In this document: one piece after another, positions 50,456-59,886 of the stretch
Layout: each line of letters begins with the position of its first letter
Numbering within the stretch: position 1 is the stretch's first letter
NCBI GenBank assembly: GCA_038144425.1
Contig: JAYQNS010000004.1
Location: 868,001 to 932,000, forward strand
Direction: 5' to 3'
DNA from: Salivita marina
GTDB taxonomy: Bacteria; Pseudomonadota; Gammaproteobacteria; Pseudomonadales; Azotimanducaceae
DNA: 64,000 bases
Notes under the pieces: generated by a model
What the model saw: the letters and a program-made list of their open reading frames with translations, nothing else
What the model was told of the DNA's origin: nothing
Database searches by the model: none
Made by a program: the position numbers and the translations under genes

Positions 50456-52883
50456 TGGCGACGCTGCCCGCCCCCTCCGCTGGCGTTGCGTCTGGGGTGT
50501 CGGTCTTCCGCTCCACCCGTAGATCGCTCATGAGGTTCCGCTCCTTGCGCTTGTAGCGATACATCTCGAGGCGGGACGGAACAATTTGCCGCGGGTAGTG
50601 GTTGTTCTCCACGTTCACGTCCGCCGTCTCCCAGTGGGGGTCGACCATAATCTGGGTGATTTCCCTATCCCTGACCAGGAGCTTACGCACGCTCTTGGGG
50701 GAGCGGCGCCAGATTTCTGCGGGCATGCGCAGCTCTTCCTCCGAGCCGTCGGCGTAGGTGATACCAAGGATCACGGGCATCACCAGGCCCCCGAGGTTCG
50801 AAAACTCGAGGATGTAATAGTTAGCGTTTTCCGCCACAGCGCGCTCGTAAACTCGGCGGGGCCACTCGGGATCGCTGTCGTTCTTATCCACAAGGCCTTC
50901 GAGGAATTCATCGAAGCCGTTGCGATCCTTGTTGGTAACCGTGAACTCGTCGTTCTCAGCGTAGAGATCTTTCAGTTCGGGGTAGCGCTCCGTGCGTGGC
51001 ACGAGACCGGCGGCCTCGTTCTTGGCGCCGAACCGGTAGGTGGGCTCTGCCTGCTGCTGTTCCCGCTCCCAGGCCTTTTCGATTTCCGGGTCACTCGTAT
51101 CGAGGCGCATCTTCACCACCCGGTCAAGGCTAATGTCCACGTGATCCGTGGAGTAGAACCAGCCGCGCCAGAACCAGTCGAGGTCCACGCCGGAGGCCTC
51201 TTCGAGGGTGCGAAAGAGATCAAAGGGAGTGGGGCGCTTAAACTTCCAGCGCTGGGCGTATTCCCGGAAGGCAAAGTCGAAGAGCTCCCGGCCGAGGACC
51301 GTTTCCCGAAGGATATTTAGCGCCGTCGCAGGTTTGGCATAGGCGTTGTTGCCAAACTGAAAAATAGATTCCGAGTTGGTCATGATCGGCACCTGGCGGC
51401 TGCTCGTCATGTAGTCGGTAATGTAGCGGGGGTCGCCGCGATCGGAGCGCATGCCTTCGCCCCATTCCATTTCCGCCAGATGCTGGAGGAAGGTGTTGAT
51501 GCCTTCGTCCATCCAGGTCCATTGGCGCTCATCGCTATTCACGGTCATGGGGAAGTAGATGTGGCCGATCTCGTGGATTACCACGCCGATGAGGAACTCT
51601 TTCTCCCCTCGGGAGTAGGTGCGGTCCCCGTCCTTGTGGGGATCGGTGCGGGGGCCGTTGAAGGTGATCATGGGGTATTCCATGCCCCCCACGGGGCCGT
51701 TAACGGATTGGGCCGTGGGATAGGGGTAGGGGAAGCTGTAGCGGGAGTAGACCTCCATGGTATGGATCACAGATTCCGTGGAGTAGCGGGACCAGAGAGG
51801 TTCCCCTTCCTTCGGGTAGAAGGACATGGCCATGACCTGATCCGGGGCGACGCCCTCGCCGTCCTGGGTATAGCCCTGCGCATCCCAGATGAATTTCCGG
51901 GAGCTGGCCCAGGCGAAATCGCGGACGTTCTCCGCTTTAAAGCGCCAAGTGCGTGCCTCCGTCGCCCGTCGCCCTTCCTTCACCAAGGCTTCTTCGGCGG
52001 TGACGATGAAAACCGGATCCTCGGCCGTTTCCGCGGCCTTCATGCGTGCCCGCTCTTCTTCGCTCATGACGTCCCGGGGGTTTTGAAGGACGCCTGTGGC
52101 GGCCACGACGTGGTCCGCGGGGACCGTAATAGCGACGTCATAGTCGCCGAATTCGAGGGTGAACTCGCCATTGCCGAGGAAGGCCTTGTTGTGCCAGCCC
52201 TCGTAATCGGAGAAGGCCGCGAGCCGTGGGTACCACTGGGCAAGGAGGAAGATGTCGTTGCCGTCCTCGGCGAAGTGCTCAAAGCCCGCGCGGCCGCCAG
52301 TGGCCTTCGTCTCCTGGATGTTGAAGGCCCATTGGATGCGGACCTCCGTTTCCTTTCCCGGGGGCAGGGGCTTAGGTAGATCAACCCGCATGAGCGTATC
52401 CCGGACCACGAAAGGTAGGGCCTTACCCTGGCCGTCGGTGACGGCGCCAAGGTCGTAGCCGCCCGGGACATCGGCCATGAACTGCTCGCGGCGGAGGGTG
52501 CGGTAAGTGATGCGGTCCTTGGCACCGAAGGTGCGGGTCAGGCTGTCGTCAGAGTCGGATTTGAAGCGGTTCTGGTCCATTTGGAACCAGAGGTAGGCGA
52601 GGGCTTCCGGGCTGTTGTTGTGGTAGCGAACCCGAGCTTCCCCTTCGATGCGCCGGCCATCTTCCAGGAGGCGCACGTCGATGTCGTAGTCCACCTGCTG
52701 CTGCCAGTAGGCAGGCCCCGGTGCACCGGTGGCGCTGCGGGTCGCCGTGGGGGTGGGCCAGCTTTCGTCGAGCTGGCGAAACTTGTCCTCGAAATCATTC
52801 TTCGTCTGAGCGATCTGGCCCTGGGCCGGGGCGAAGGTCAGGGCAAGCGCAAGCAAGGAAAGGTGACGCAAGATCGAAGGCAT
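50427..52883 (-). CDS. M1 family metallopeptidase, exported
   Basis: An 818-residue zinc aminopeptidase-like protein with a signal peptide (LALALTFAPAQGQ). The zinc site is HEIGH at residues 437-441 with the third ligand E460 in WTWMDEGINTF, spacing as in M1. Residues ~60-300 form the N-terminal beta domain; the GGMEYPMITF exopeptidase-type loop replaces GAMEN. The C-terminal quarter is a beta-rich extension. Exported, so it probably acts on periplasmic or extracellular peptides. Confidence 0.9.
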   Translation of the reverse strand: MPSILRHLSLLALALTFAPAQGQIAQTKNDFEDKFRQLDESWPTPTATRSATGAPGPAYWQQQVDYDIDVRLLEDGRRIEGEARVRYHNNSPEALAYLWFQMDQNRFKSDSDDSLTRTFGAKDRITYRTLRREQFMADVPGGYDLGAVTDGQGKALPFVVRDTLMRVDLPKPLPPGKETEVRIQWAFNIQETKATGGRAGFEHFAEDGNDIFLLAQWYPRLAAFSDYEGWHNKAFLGNGEFTLEFGDYDVAITVPADHVVAATGVLQNPRDVMSEEERARMKAAETAEDPVFIVTAEEALVKEGRRATEARTWRFKAENVRDFAWASSRKFIWDAQGYTQDGEGVAPDQVMAMSFYPKEGEPLWSRYSTESVIHTMEVYSRYSFPYPYPTAQSVNGPVGGMEYPMITFNGPRTDPHKDGDRTYSRGEKEFLIGVVIHEIGHIYFPMTVNSDERQWTWMDEGINTFLQHLAEMEWGEGMRSDRGDPRYITDYMTSSRQVPIMTNSESIFQFGNNAYAKPATALNILRETVLGRELFDFAFREYAQRWKFKRPTPFDLFRTLEEASGVDLDWFWRGWFYSTDHVDISLDRVVKMRLDTSDPEIEKAWEREQQQAEPTYRFGAKNEAAGLVPRTERYPELKDLYAENDEFTVTNKDRNGFDEFLEGLVDKNDSDPEWPRRVYERAVAENANYYILEFSNLGGLVMPVILGITYADGSEEELRMPAEIWRRSPKSVRKLLVRDREITQIMVDPHWETADVNVENNHYPRQIVPSRLEMYRYKRKERNLMSDLRVERKTDTPDATPAEGAGSVANDAVPMSEE

Positions 52884-52965
52884 GGCGAGCTCCGGTGTGC
52901 GGATGACGGCGCCTCCGATGACGGAGGCGAAAAGAAATAAAATATAGGATAGGGACTTTCCGCCC

Positions 52966-53472
52966 TTAGGCCCAGGGGGCGAGGGGCGCTCGGGCGCCGC
53001 GATGAGCCAGAAGGCTCCCCACGATGAAACCCAAGAATGACAGCAGCACCCAGGCGGGAATGCTTAGGCTAAGGAAGGTCCAGGTAACCTCGGCGCAATT
53101 GCCCGTCCCCATCACCATGGCCTTCAGCACGTCGCTTAAGGGAAAGACCTCGAGCATGTAATCAAGGCCTGGGCCGCAGGCCGGTACCTCATCTGCCGGG
53201 AGGCTCTGAAGCCAAAGCTGGCGGAGGGAGAAGCCGCTGCCGATCATCGCTGCCCCGCCCGTCGCCAGGGCCCAGCGCGCAAGGCCCTGGCCGTGCAGGG
53301 CGGCCCCTAGAGCCAGAACGCCCACGATCACCACCCAAATGCGCTGCATCATGCAAAGCGGGCAGGGGTCCAGGAGATAGACGTGCTCTAGATAGAGGGC
53401 GAAGGCCATGAGCCCGGCACTCGCCAGGGCCATGGCCAGGAAGAGGGATCGGGGCGCCAGCAGCGTGCTCAT
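52966..53472 (-). CDS. dsbB: disulfide bond formation protein DsbB
   Basis: A 168-residue membrane protein with four helices that reoxidises DsbA and passes the electrons to quinone. The first cysteine pair is C37/C40 in LLDPCPLCMMQR; the second is C99 and C126, flanking the periplasmic loop VPACGPGLDYMLEVFPL. Its ATG overlaps the end of the quinone oxidoreductase gene upstream (ATGA 53469-53472). Confidence 0.95.
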   Translation of the reverse strand: MSTLLAPRSLFLAMALASAGLMAFALYLEHVYLLDPCPLCMMQRIWVVIVGVLALGAALHGQGLARWALATGGAAMIGSGFSLRQLWLQSLPADEVPACGPGLDYMLEVFPLSDVLKAMVMGTGNCAEVTWTFLSLSIPAWVLLSFLGFIVGSLLAHRGARAPLAPWA

Positions 53473-54443
53473 AGGTCTACCACCACCTTACCGATGGCTT
53501 CCCGGTCCATGAGGGCGCGGAGGGCCTTGCCTCCCTCGGCCAGCGGATAGTGCGCGCTGATCTTCGGCCGAATCGCGCCGCTGGCCCACAGGGCGTTTAG
53601 CTCCCGCCAGTTCTCCGCGTCGGCGGCGCGTTCCCGGCCCGTAAAGGCGCCATAGAAAACCCCGACCACCTGGCAGCCCTTCAAAAGAATCAGGTTGATG
53701 GGCGCCTTGGGGATGTCTCCGCCGACGAACCCCACCACGAGGATGCGCCCGTTCCAGGCGATGGAGCGCAGGCACTGATCGAAAAGGGGCCCGCCCACGG
53801 GGTCGTAGATAACATCCGCTCCCCGGCCATCGGTGAGGGCCTTCACCTTTTCCTTAAGGCCGCCGTCGCTATAGTCGATGACCTCATCGGCCCCTGCCTC
53901 CAGAGCCGCCTGGCGCTTCGCCTCCGTGCTGGCTGCGGCCAGCACCCGCGCACCCATGGCTTTGCCCAGCTCCACCGCGGCTAGGCCCACGCCCCCAGCG
54001 GCCCCGAGCACCAGCAGTGTTTCCCCGGGCTTCAGCTGCCCCCGCTGCTTCAATGCGTGATAGCTCGTTCCGTAGGTCGTATTCCAGGCCGCAGCAACGG
54101 CCAGGGGCATGCCCTCGGCCACCTTCCGCAGACCTGCGGCGCTAACTACCAAGGCCTCGGCCAGCGCGCCATGCCCGGAGCCGCCGGCGACCCGATCACC
54201 CACGGCGACGGAGGTTACGCCTTCACCGACGGCACTGACTACGCCGGAAAACTCGCCGCCGGGGGCGAAGGGGAAGGGAGGCTTCACCTGATACTTGCCC
54301 TCGATCATAAGGCAGTCCGGAAAATTGATGCCCACGTGGCGCACGGCCACGCGCACTTCCCCAGGCCCCGGGGTCGGCTCGGGGAGATCCTCTAGCACCA
54401 GGCTTTCCGGGGTCCCTTCCTGTTTGCAAAGCAGCGCCTTCAT
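53469..54443 (-). CDS. zinc-free MDR quinone oxidoreductase (NADPH:quinone reductase family)
   Basis: A 324-residue medium-chain reductase. The NADP site is VLGAAGGVGLAAVELGKAMG, and GVNFPDCLMIEGKYQ-like sequence begins the catalytic domain. The zinc-ligand cysteines of alcohol dehydrogenases are absent. It keeps DGRGADVIYDPVGGPLFDQC. Such enzymes reduce quinones, crotonyl-type enoyl groups or related compounds; exact substrate unknown. It is coupled to dsbB by a 4-bp overlap. Confidence 0.88.
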   Translation of the reverse strand: MKALLCKQEGTPESLVLEDLPEPTPGPGEVRVAVRHVGINFPDCLMIEGKYQVKPPFPFAPGGEFSGVVSAVGEGVTSVAVGDRVAGGSGHGALAEALVVSAAGLRKVAEGMPLAVAAAWNTTYGTSYHALKQRGQLKPGETLLVLGAAGGVGLAAVELGKAMGARVLAAASTEAKRQAALEAGADEVIDYSDGGLKEKVKALTDGRGADVIYDPVGGPLFDQCLRSIAWNGRILVVGFVGGDIPKAPINLILLKGCQVVGVFYGAFTGRERAADAENWRELNALWASGAIRPKISAHYPLAEGGKALRALMDREAIGKVVVDL

Positions 54444-54466
54444 AGAGCGTCCTCCGAGCCAGCGAG

Positions 54467-55087
54467 TTATGGCGCCAGTGTAGCGTCCTCGCTCGGGAAC
54501 CGGGAGGGATCGGCGAGCCAGGCGGCGCAGGCGGCTTCGAGGGCTGGAAAGCGATCCTCAAAGGTAGCGGCAATGGTCTCCCGGTGGGGCGCCAGGGCCG
54601 GGGTGAGATTCACTAGGGCCAGCAGTCGCGGTCGTCGCCGGGCGATGGCCCGTAGGGTGCGTTCCACCGCGGGCCAGCGGGCATAGGCGGGAAGCACGCC
54701 GTGGGTGTCGAGCACCGCAAGAAGCTGCTGCGCCGGCGGGGGCATGCGGTGGCGTTGCGCCTTCAGATCGTTTAGAGCCTTGGCGCTGAAGGCCTCCAGA
54801 GCGTGACCCGTGAGCGCCTCAAAGCGCCGGGCCAGGCAATGGTCAAAGATCACGTCCAAGGCAATCGGCATGAGCCGACGAAGGGGTGGGGGCGCCAAGT
54901 TCTTCAGGGCCCGGAAGGCGGGTTCGCTATCGGTGATGCGGTCGATATAGCGATGGAGGGCGAGGCCCCGGGCGAGGCTCGGAGGATGGGGGCCGGGAAG
55001 GGGCCCGGGAAGAAAATCCCCAAGAAAGGCGCCTAGGCGGAGATCCTGATCTGGCCCCGCCAGTACTAGGTGCGCCAGGATGTTCAA
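54467..55087 (-). CDS. acpH: ACP phosphodiesterase
   Basis: A 206-residue member of the AcpH family, which removes the phosphopantetheine arm from acyl carrier protein. MNILAHLVLAGPDQDLRLGAF with LGDFLPG, then LALHRYIDRITDSEPAF and PIALDVIFDHCLARRF align in order with E. coli AcpH. Its ATG overlaps the gshA stop by 4 bp (55084-55087). Role in lipid metabolism is from the family. Confidence 0.9.
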   Translation of the reverse strand: MNILAHLVLAGPDQDLRLGAFLGDFLPGPLPGPHPPSLARGLALHRYIDRITDSEPAFRALKNLAPPPLRRLMPIALDVIFDHCLARRFEALTGHALEAFSAKALNDLKAQRHRMPPPAQQLLAVLDTHGVLPAYARWPAVERTLRAIARRRPRLLALVNLTPALAPHRETIAATFEDRFPALEAACAAWLADPSRFPSEDATLAP

Positions 55088-56676
55088 GCGGCGCCGTGGG
55101 GCGGCAGTAGCGGTTGCTCCATATAGACCTTGCGGTAGGTGGCAAAGCTCTCTTGGTCCTGCGCTTCAATCGCTGCCTGGGCTGTGTGGGACTCCCGGGC
55201 TATTGCGGCTTGTTCCGCTTCTTCGGCGTCGCTTAGGGGCAGGCTTTGGAGGCTTGCCCGGTGCTGATCGCTTAGGGCCTGGGTGAGTGCTAGGAAGCTG
55301 TCTCCCTCCCGGCGCATTTCCGCCAGCACCGCTGCGCTCGGCGTGCTTTCGGGATGGGAAAGGGTATGGGCGGCGCGGGCGAGGGCGTCGCCGTGGGCCG
55401 TGGTGAGTTGACTCCTATCCAGCGCCTCTGCAATGGGTGCCGCGGCGGCCAAAAGGGGGGTGCCCAGGGTCTTCAACGAGCCTTCCCCGGCGGCCGTAGC
55501 CAGGCGTAGGGCGGGATCGCGCCCCCGCTCCACCACGGCCCGGTGCACCTGGGCCAGCTGGTCGATTTCCGTCGGGCTGTCCTCCGGGCTGGGCAGCAGA
55601 AGGCACAGCAGGAGGAAGGTATCGAGGAAGTGGAGGGTTGGGGCGTCGATGCCCAAGGGTAAAAAGGGGTTCAGGTCCAGACAGCGCACCTCCACGTATT
55701 CCACCCCGCGGTCCCCCAGGGCGTGGAGCGCGCGCTCTCCGGGCCGAATGCTGCGCTTGGGCCGAATGGTGCCGTAGAACTCGTTCTCGATCTGCAGCAG
55801 GCTGGTAGACAGCTGAACGAATTCCCCTTGCTGCTCGAGGCCCAAGGCCTCATAGGGACCGTAGGGGCGGGTCAGCGCCCCCTGGAGTGTCTCCGCATAG
55901 GGTGCAAGACCGTTGTAGGACACCTTAAGGGAAGCCTGAGCATCGCTTTGGTAGCCGAGGCCGCCCATGCGGAGGGTGGTGGCATGGGGCAAGAGAAGCG
56001 TGTCCTCGCCGCGCTTTTCCAGCTGATGGGGCCGGCCCTGGAGGAAACCTTCGAACAGCGCCGGGGAAGCGCCAAACAAGTACAGCAGTAGCCAGGAATG
56101 GCGGCGGAAGTTGCGAATGAGATCGAAGTAGCGACGGGTGCGGTAGGCCTGATTCGGCGTCCCTTCCCCCTCCGTCTCCGCGAGCCACTGCCAGAGGGCC
56201 TCTGAAAGGGAAAAGTTGTAGTGGATTCCTGAGATCGTCTGCATGGTGCGGCCATAGCGGAGCCCCAGCCCGCGGCGATAAACCGTTTTGGCCATGCCAA
56301 CGTTAGAACTGCCATAGCGGCCCTCGGGAATCGCGCTATCTTCCGGCAGCCGCCCGGGCATGCTCGACGCCCACAGCCGCTCCTCATCGAGGCAGTGCAC
56401 AACAAAGCGGTGCGTTGCCTGAAGCTGGGCCAGCGTGTCCGCGGCGGAGGGGGAAACCCCGGTGATCAGCTCGAGCTGGGCCTCGGAGAAATCCGTGGTG
56501 ATGGTGGGGTGGGTCAGGGGCGAGCCCAGGCAGAACGGATGGGGCGTGGTCGCCAAACTGCTGTGGGCATCGACTCGCAGACTTTCCTTTTCGATCCCCC
56601 GCAGGAGCTGACGCAGACCCTCGTCGGCAGCGCCCTGGGCGAGGGCGTGTTCCAGCGCCGTTGATAGTGCGATCAC
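55084..56676 (-). CDS. gshA: glutamate--cysteine ligase
   Basis: First step of glutathione synthesis: joins glutamate and cysteine using ATP. The 530-residue length fits class I GshA. LLRGIEKESLRVDAHSSLAT, ITTDFSEAQLELITG, SGIHYNFS and YVEVRCLDLNPFLPLGID are the conserved active-site blocks. Provides the cofactor that the GST and MAPEG proteins of the island would need. It is coupled to acpH. Confidence 0.97.
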   Translation of the reverse strand: MIALSTALEHALAQGAADEGLRQLLRGIEKESLRVDAHSSLATTPHPFCLGSPLTHPTITTDFSEAQLELITGVSPSAADTLAQLQATHRFVVHCLDEERLWASSMPGRLPEDSAIPEGRYGSSNVGMAKTVYRRGLGLRYGRTMQTISGIHYNFSLSEALWQWLAETEGEGTPNQAYRTRRYFDLIRNFRRHSWLLLYLFGASPALFEGFLQGRPHQLEKRGEDTLLLPHATTLRMGGLGYQSDAQASLKVSYNGLAPYAETLQGALTRPYGPYEALGLEQQGEFVQLSTSLLQIENEFYGTIRPKRSIRPGERALHALGDRGVEYVEVRCLDLNPFLPLGIDAPTLHFLDTFLLLCLLLPSPEDSPTEIDQLAQVHRAVVERGRDPALRLATAAGEGSLKTLGTPLLAAAAPIAEALDRSQLTTAHGDALARAAHTLSHPESTPSAAVLAEMRREGDSFLALTQALSDQHRASLQSLPLSDAEEAEQAAIARESHTAQAAIEAQDQESFATYRKVYMEQPLLPPHGAA

Positions 56677-56701
56677 CCTAGTCCCCCAGCTGGTCGCGGG
56701 C

Positions 56702-56745
56702 CTGCGCGTTCTGGCGCAGGGACCCGGCGGGCGCAGCGCGCCCGC
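56702..56745 (-). terminator. two GC-rich hairpins downstream of pckA
   Basis: In tandem: CTGCGC/GCGCAG with a 6-nt loop (56702-56719), and GCGGGCGC/GCGCCCGC with an AGC loop (56727-56745). On the minus strand they lie about 55 bp beyond the pckA stop. There is no T-run, so termination may be Rho-dependent or the hairpins may protect the mRNA. Confidence 0.45.
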
Positions 56746-56799
56746 GGAGGCGAGAGGGTAGCAGCACGGGCGGCGGCTGGGGAGCCTGGCCTTGGCGTC

Positions 56800-58359
56800 C
56801 TAGGCGACGCTGGGCCCGGCGCTCCGGATGGCCTCAGATACCTCAAAGCGCTCGAAGTTCTTAGCGAATTTCTCGGCCAGGGCGCGGGCGGCAGCATCGT
56901 AAGCCGTTGGATCGGCCCAGGTATCCCGGGGGTTCAGAAGTTCGCTAGGGACCCCAGGCACGGAAGTGGGGATCGCGAGGTTCAAGGACGGAAGGGCCTC
57001 CGTCTCTACACCTTCCAGAACGCCGCTTTGAATAGCGCTGACCACGGCGCGGGTGACGGGAATGGGAAAGCGCTTGCCGACCCCGTAGCCCCCACCTGTC
57101 CACCCCGTATTCACCAAATACACCTTCGCCCCGAAGGCCTCGATGCGCTTGATCAGCAGGTCGGCGTAAACCCCTGCGGGACGGGGGAAGAAGGGCGCGC
57201 CGAAGCAGGTAGAGAAGGTGGCCCGATAGGCCTCCGTGGAACCTACCTCCGTGGATCCCACGGCTGCGGTGTAGCCGGAGAGGAAGTGATAGGCCGCCGC
57301 TTCCTTAGACAGTATGGAGACGGGGGGTAGCACGCCGGACACATCGCAGGTCAGGAAGATGATGGCCTTCGGCTCTCCGGCTCGGTTTTCCTCGGCCCGA
57401 AGCTCGATATGTTCCCGGGGATAGCAGGCTCGGGAATTCTCCGTCAGCGTCGTGTCGGCGTAATCCGCCGCCCGCGTGACCGGATCAATCATGACGTTCT
57501 CGATGATGCTGCCGAAGCGGATGGCATCCCAGATGACCGGTTCGTTTTCCCGGGTCAGGTTAATGCACTTTGCATAGCAGCCGCCTTCGATGTTGAAGAC
57601 CGTGCCTTCCCCCCAGCCGTGCTCATCATCGCCGATGAGAAGGCGCGTGGGATCGGCGGAGAGGGTGGTTTTCCCCGTGCCGGAGAGGCCAAAGAACAGG
57701 CAGACGTCGCCCTTTTCATCGACGTTGGCCGCGCAGTGCATGGGCAGTACGTCCTTCTCCGGAAGGAGGTAGTTCTGCACCGCAAACATGGACTTCTTCA
57801 TTTCCCCGGCGTAGCGCATGCCCGCCAGGAGCACTTTCCGCTCGGCGAAGTTCAGGATGACCACGCTTTCGGAGTTCGTCCCGTCTCGCTCGGGATCGCA
57901 CACGAAGCCTGGGGCATTCAGGATTTGCCAGGGGTCCCGGCCGGCGGGGTTGTAGCTATCCGGTCGAATGAACAGTAAGCGAGCAAAGAGGTTATGCCAC
58001 GCCGTTTCCGTGGTGACTTCGATAGGAATGTAATGCTCGGGGCCGGCGCCCACGTGTAGGGTCGACACGAAGCGCTCCTGCTCGCCGATATAGGCACTGA
58101 CACGGTCCCAGAGGGCGCTGAAGCGATCGGCGTCGAAAGGGCGATTCACCGCGCCCCAGTCAATATATGTCTCGCTGCTGGGTTCCCGCACAACGAAGCG
58201 ATCCGCTGGGGAGCGGCCGGTACGCGCCCCGGTTCTGACCACCAGGGCACCGGTATCCGCAAAGCCACCTTCGCCGCGTTGCACCGCGAGCTCGACCAGT
58301 TCGGCCTCTGCCAAATTATGGTGCACCACCGCGTTTGCGGTGTTCGTATCCATTGCCAT
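56800..58359 (-). CDS. pckA: phosphoenolpyruvate carboxykinase (ATP)
   Basis: A gluconeogenic enzyme that converts oxaloacetate to phosphoenolpyruvate. About 519 residues. The Walker A is FGLSGTGKTTLSAD, the metal site follows in LIGDDEHGW, and INWGAVNRPF-like and RSPADRFVV blocks bind the substrate. I chose ATG 58359 over 58371 because GAGG lies 6 bp upstream of the former. hslO and hslR lie beyond on the same strand, as in E. coli and many relatives. Confidence 0.97.
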   Translation of the reverse strand: MAMDTNTANAVVHHNLAEAELVELAVQRGEGGFADTGALVVRTGARTGRSPADRFVVREPSSETYIDWGAVNRPFDADRFSALWDRVSAYIGEQERFVSTLHVGAGPEHYIPIEVTTETAWHNLFARLLFIRPDSYNPAGRDPWQILNAPGFVCDPERDGTNSESVVILNFAERKVLLAGMRYAGEMKKSMFAVQNYLLPEKDVLPMHCAANVDEKGDVCLFFGLSGTGKTTLSADPTRLLIGDDEHGWGEGTVFNIEGGCYAKCINLTRENEPVIWDAIRFGSIIENVMIDPVTRAADYADTTLTENSRACYPREHIELRAEENRAGEPKAIIFLTCDVSGVLPPVSILSKEAAAYHFLSGYTAAVGSTEVGSTEAYRATFSTCFGAPFFPRPAGVYADLLIKRIEAFGAKVYLVNTGWTGGGYGVGKRFPIPVTRAVVSAIQSGVLEGVETEALPSLNLAIPTSVPGVPSELLNPRDTWADPTAYDAAARALAEKFAKNFERFEVSEAIRSAGPSVA

Positions 58360-58511
58360 AGGAGACCTCATGCTGATTCACCGGCGAAGCCGCGGGGAAC
58401 TATTCGAACCGGGATGGTCACTCGCCGAGGGCGATCGCTGCGGCTACCCGCGGAGGGGCCGGAGTATGCCAGAGGCTCCCGGCTGTTGGCGAGAGCCCTC
58501 GGGGTGGTGGG

Positions 58512-59384
58512 TTAGTGGGGCCCCGAGGCCTTCGACGCCGGGCCCTGAGTGAGGAGGGCGAAGTCGATCGGGTCGAAGCGGTAGCTTGCCTGGCAAAACT
58601 GGCAGGTCATGAGTATTTCCCCGTCCTCCCGGAGGATCTCCTCAAGGGTGTCCGGGGCCATTGCGGCGAGGGTTTCCTGGGTGCGCTCCCGTGAGCAGGT
58701 GCATTCAAAGGCCAGAGGGCGGGGAGGATGAAGACGAATATCGTCCTCCGGGAATAGGCGCTTCAACAGGGTTTGGGCGTCGAGCTGGGCGAGTTCCTCG
58801 TCCTTCACCGTGCTCGCCATAAGGGCTAGGCGCTCGAAGCCCTCAGCTCCGCAATCGCCCCCGGGAAGGGCCTGTAGCAGAAGGCCCTGCACCCCATGGG
58901 TGGTGCTGAGCCAGAGCCGGGTGGGGAGCTGCTCGCTTTGCTCGAAGTAGCGTTCCACTGCTTCGGCGAGGTGGTCGCCGCCGAGGCGCACGATGCCCTG
59001 GTGTGGCTCCCCCTTTGGCGGGCGTAGCGTCAGGGTTAGAAGCCCTTCCCCGAGATGGTGGAGGGGCGCGGGAATATTTGGGAGGGCCGCGTCATCGTCC
59101 CGGAAGCGGACGATGCCCCTAAGCGCTCGCGTTTCCCGCACCTCCGCCATGACCGCCCGGAGGGCACCGTCTCCGGCTGCCTGGAGCGTCAGCGTGCCGG
59201 GGTACTTTAGGGTCCCAGATAGAAGTGCAGCAGCGGCGAGGGCCTCGCCGAGGAGCGCCGCGGCGGCGTTGGGATAGGGGTGAAGGTCGCAGAGCGCGGC
59301 CCAGGTTTGGTCTAGGCGCACATATTCTCCGCGAATGCCAAGGGCTTCGAAGTGAAAGCGCTGCCCAATATCGTTTTCCACCAT
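58512..59384 (-). CDS. hslO: redox-regulated chaperone Hsp33
   Basis: A 290-residue oxidation-activated chaperone. The four zinc cysteines are C228 and C230 (FECTCSRERTQ) and C261 and C264 (MTCQFCQASY), the CxC-27+-CxxC switch. The N-terminal fold starts VRLDQTWAALCDLHPYPNAA. The final SRERTQ and FRFDPID blocks are standard. It belongs to the hslR-hslO-pckA block. Confidence 0.97.
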   Translation of the reverse strand: MVENDIGQRFHFEALGIRGEYVRLDQTWAALCDLHPYPNAAAALLGEALAAAALLSGTLKYPGTLTLQAAGDGALRAVMAEVRETRALRGIVRFRDDDAALPNIPAPLHHLGEGLLTLTLRPPKGEPHQGIVRLGGDHLAEAVERYFEQSEQLPTRLWLSTTHGVQGLLLQALPGGDCGAEGFERLALMASTVKDEELAQLDAQTLLKRLFPEDDIRLHPPRPLAFECTCSRERTQETLAAMAPDTLEEILREDGEILMTCQFCQASYRFDPIDFALLTQGPASKASGPH

Positions 59385-59413
59385 GGTGTCCTTTCGTGTC
59401 CGTGGGGTGTGCC

Positions 59414-59809
59414 TTAGCTTTCGTCCGTTCCCCCGCGCTTTAGGGCTTCAAGCGCGCGCCGATCGTCCCGATCGGGGCGCCCCAGGGGATGGCTAAGGGC
59501 GAGTCTGTGGGCCCGCCGGGTGGCCGCGGCGGCTTCCCGGGCGGCGACGCTTTCTGCCGATTCTTCATAAAGGGTCGCGGCCCGGGTGGCATCCCCCCGA
59601 TGGTCCTCGAGGCCAAGCACCGTGATCGCTTTTTCGTCGAAGCCCTGGCGGATGGTGAGCTGATCTCCCAGGGCCACCGTTTTCGCCGCCTTCGCGCGCT
59701 GCCCATTGCAGTGCACCTTACCGCCCTCGATGGCGGCCTTGGCTTTGGCCCGGGTCCGAAAAAAGCGGGCGGCCCAAAGCCATTTGTCTAAGCGTACGGC
59801 GTCGGCCAT
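59414..59809 (-). CDS. hslR: heat-shock RNA-binding protein Hsp15
   Basis: A 131-residue S4-domain protein that binds the 50S subunit of stalled ribosomes with a nascent chain attached. RLDKWLWAARFFRTRAKAKA starts the S4 domain, followed by IEGGKVHCNGQRAKAAKTVA. The C-terminus is basic and shorter than the S4 core. It lies 29 bp upstream of hslO on the same strand. Confidence 0.95.
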   Translation of the reverse strand: MADAVRLDKWLWAARFFRTRAKAKAAIEGGKVHCNGQRAKAAKTVALGDQLTIRQGFDEKAITVLGLEDHRGDATRAATLYEESAESVAAREAAAATRRAHRLALSHPLGRPDRDDRRALEALKRGGTDES

Positions 59810-59886
59810 GGCGTTCTCGGCGGTAAGGGACGGCGGGGGCGGCCCCGGGAGGCTGCTATGCTAGCGCGGTCAAGGAGGGAAAGGCG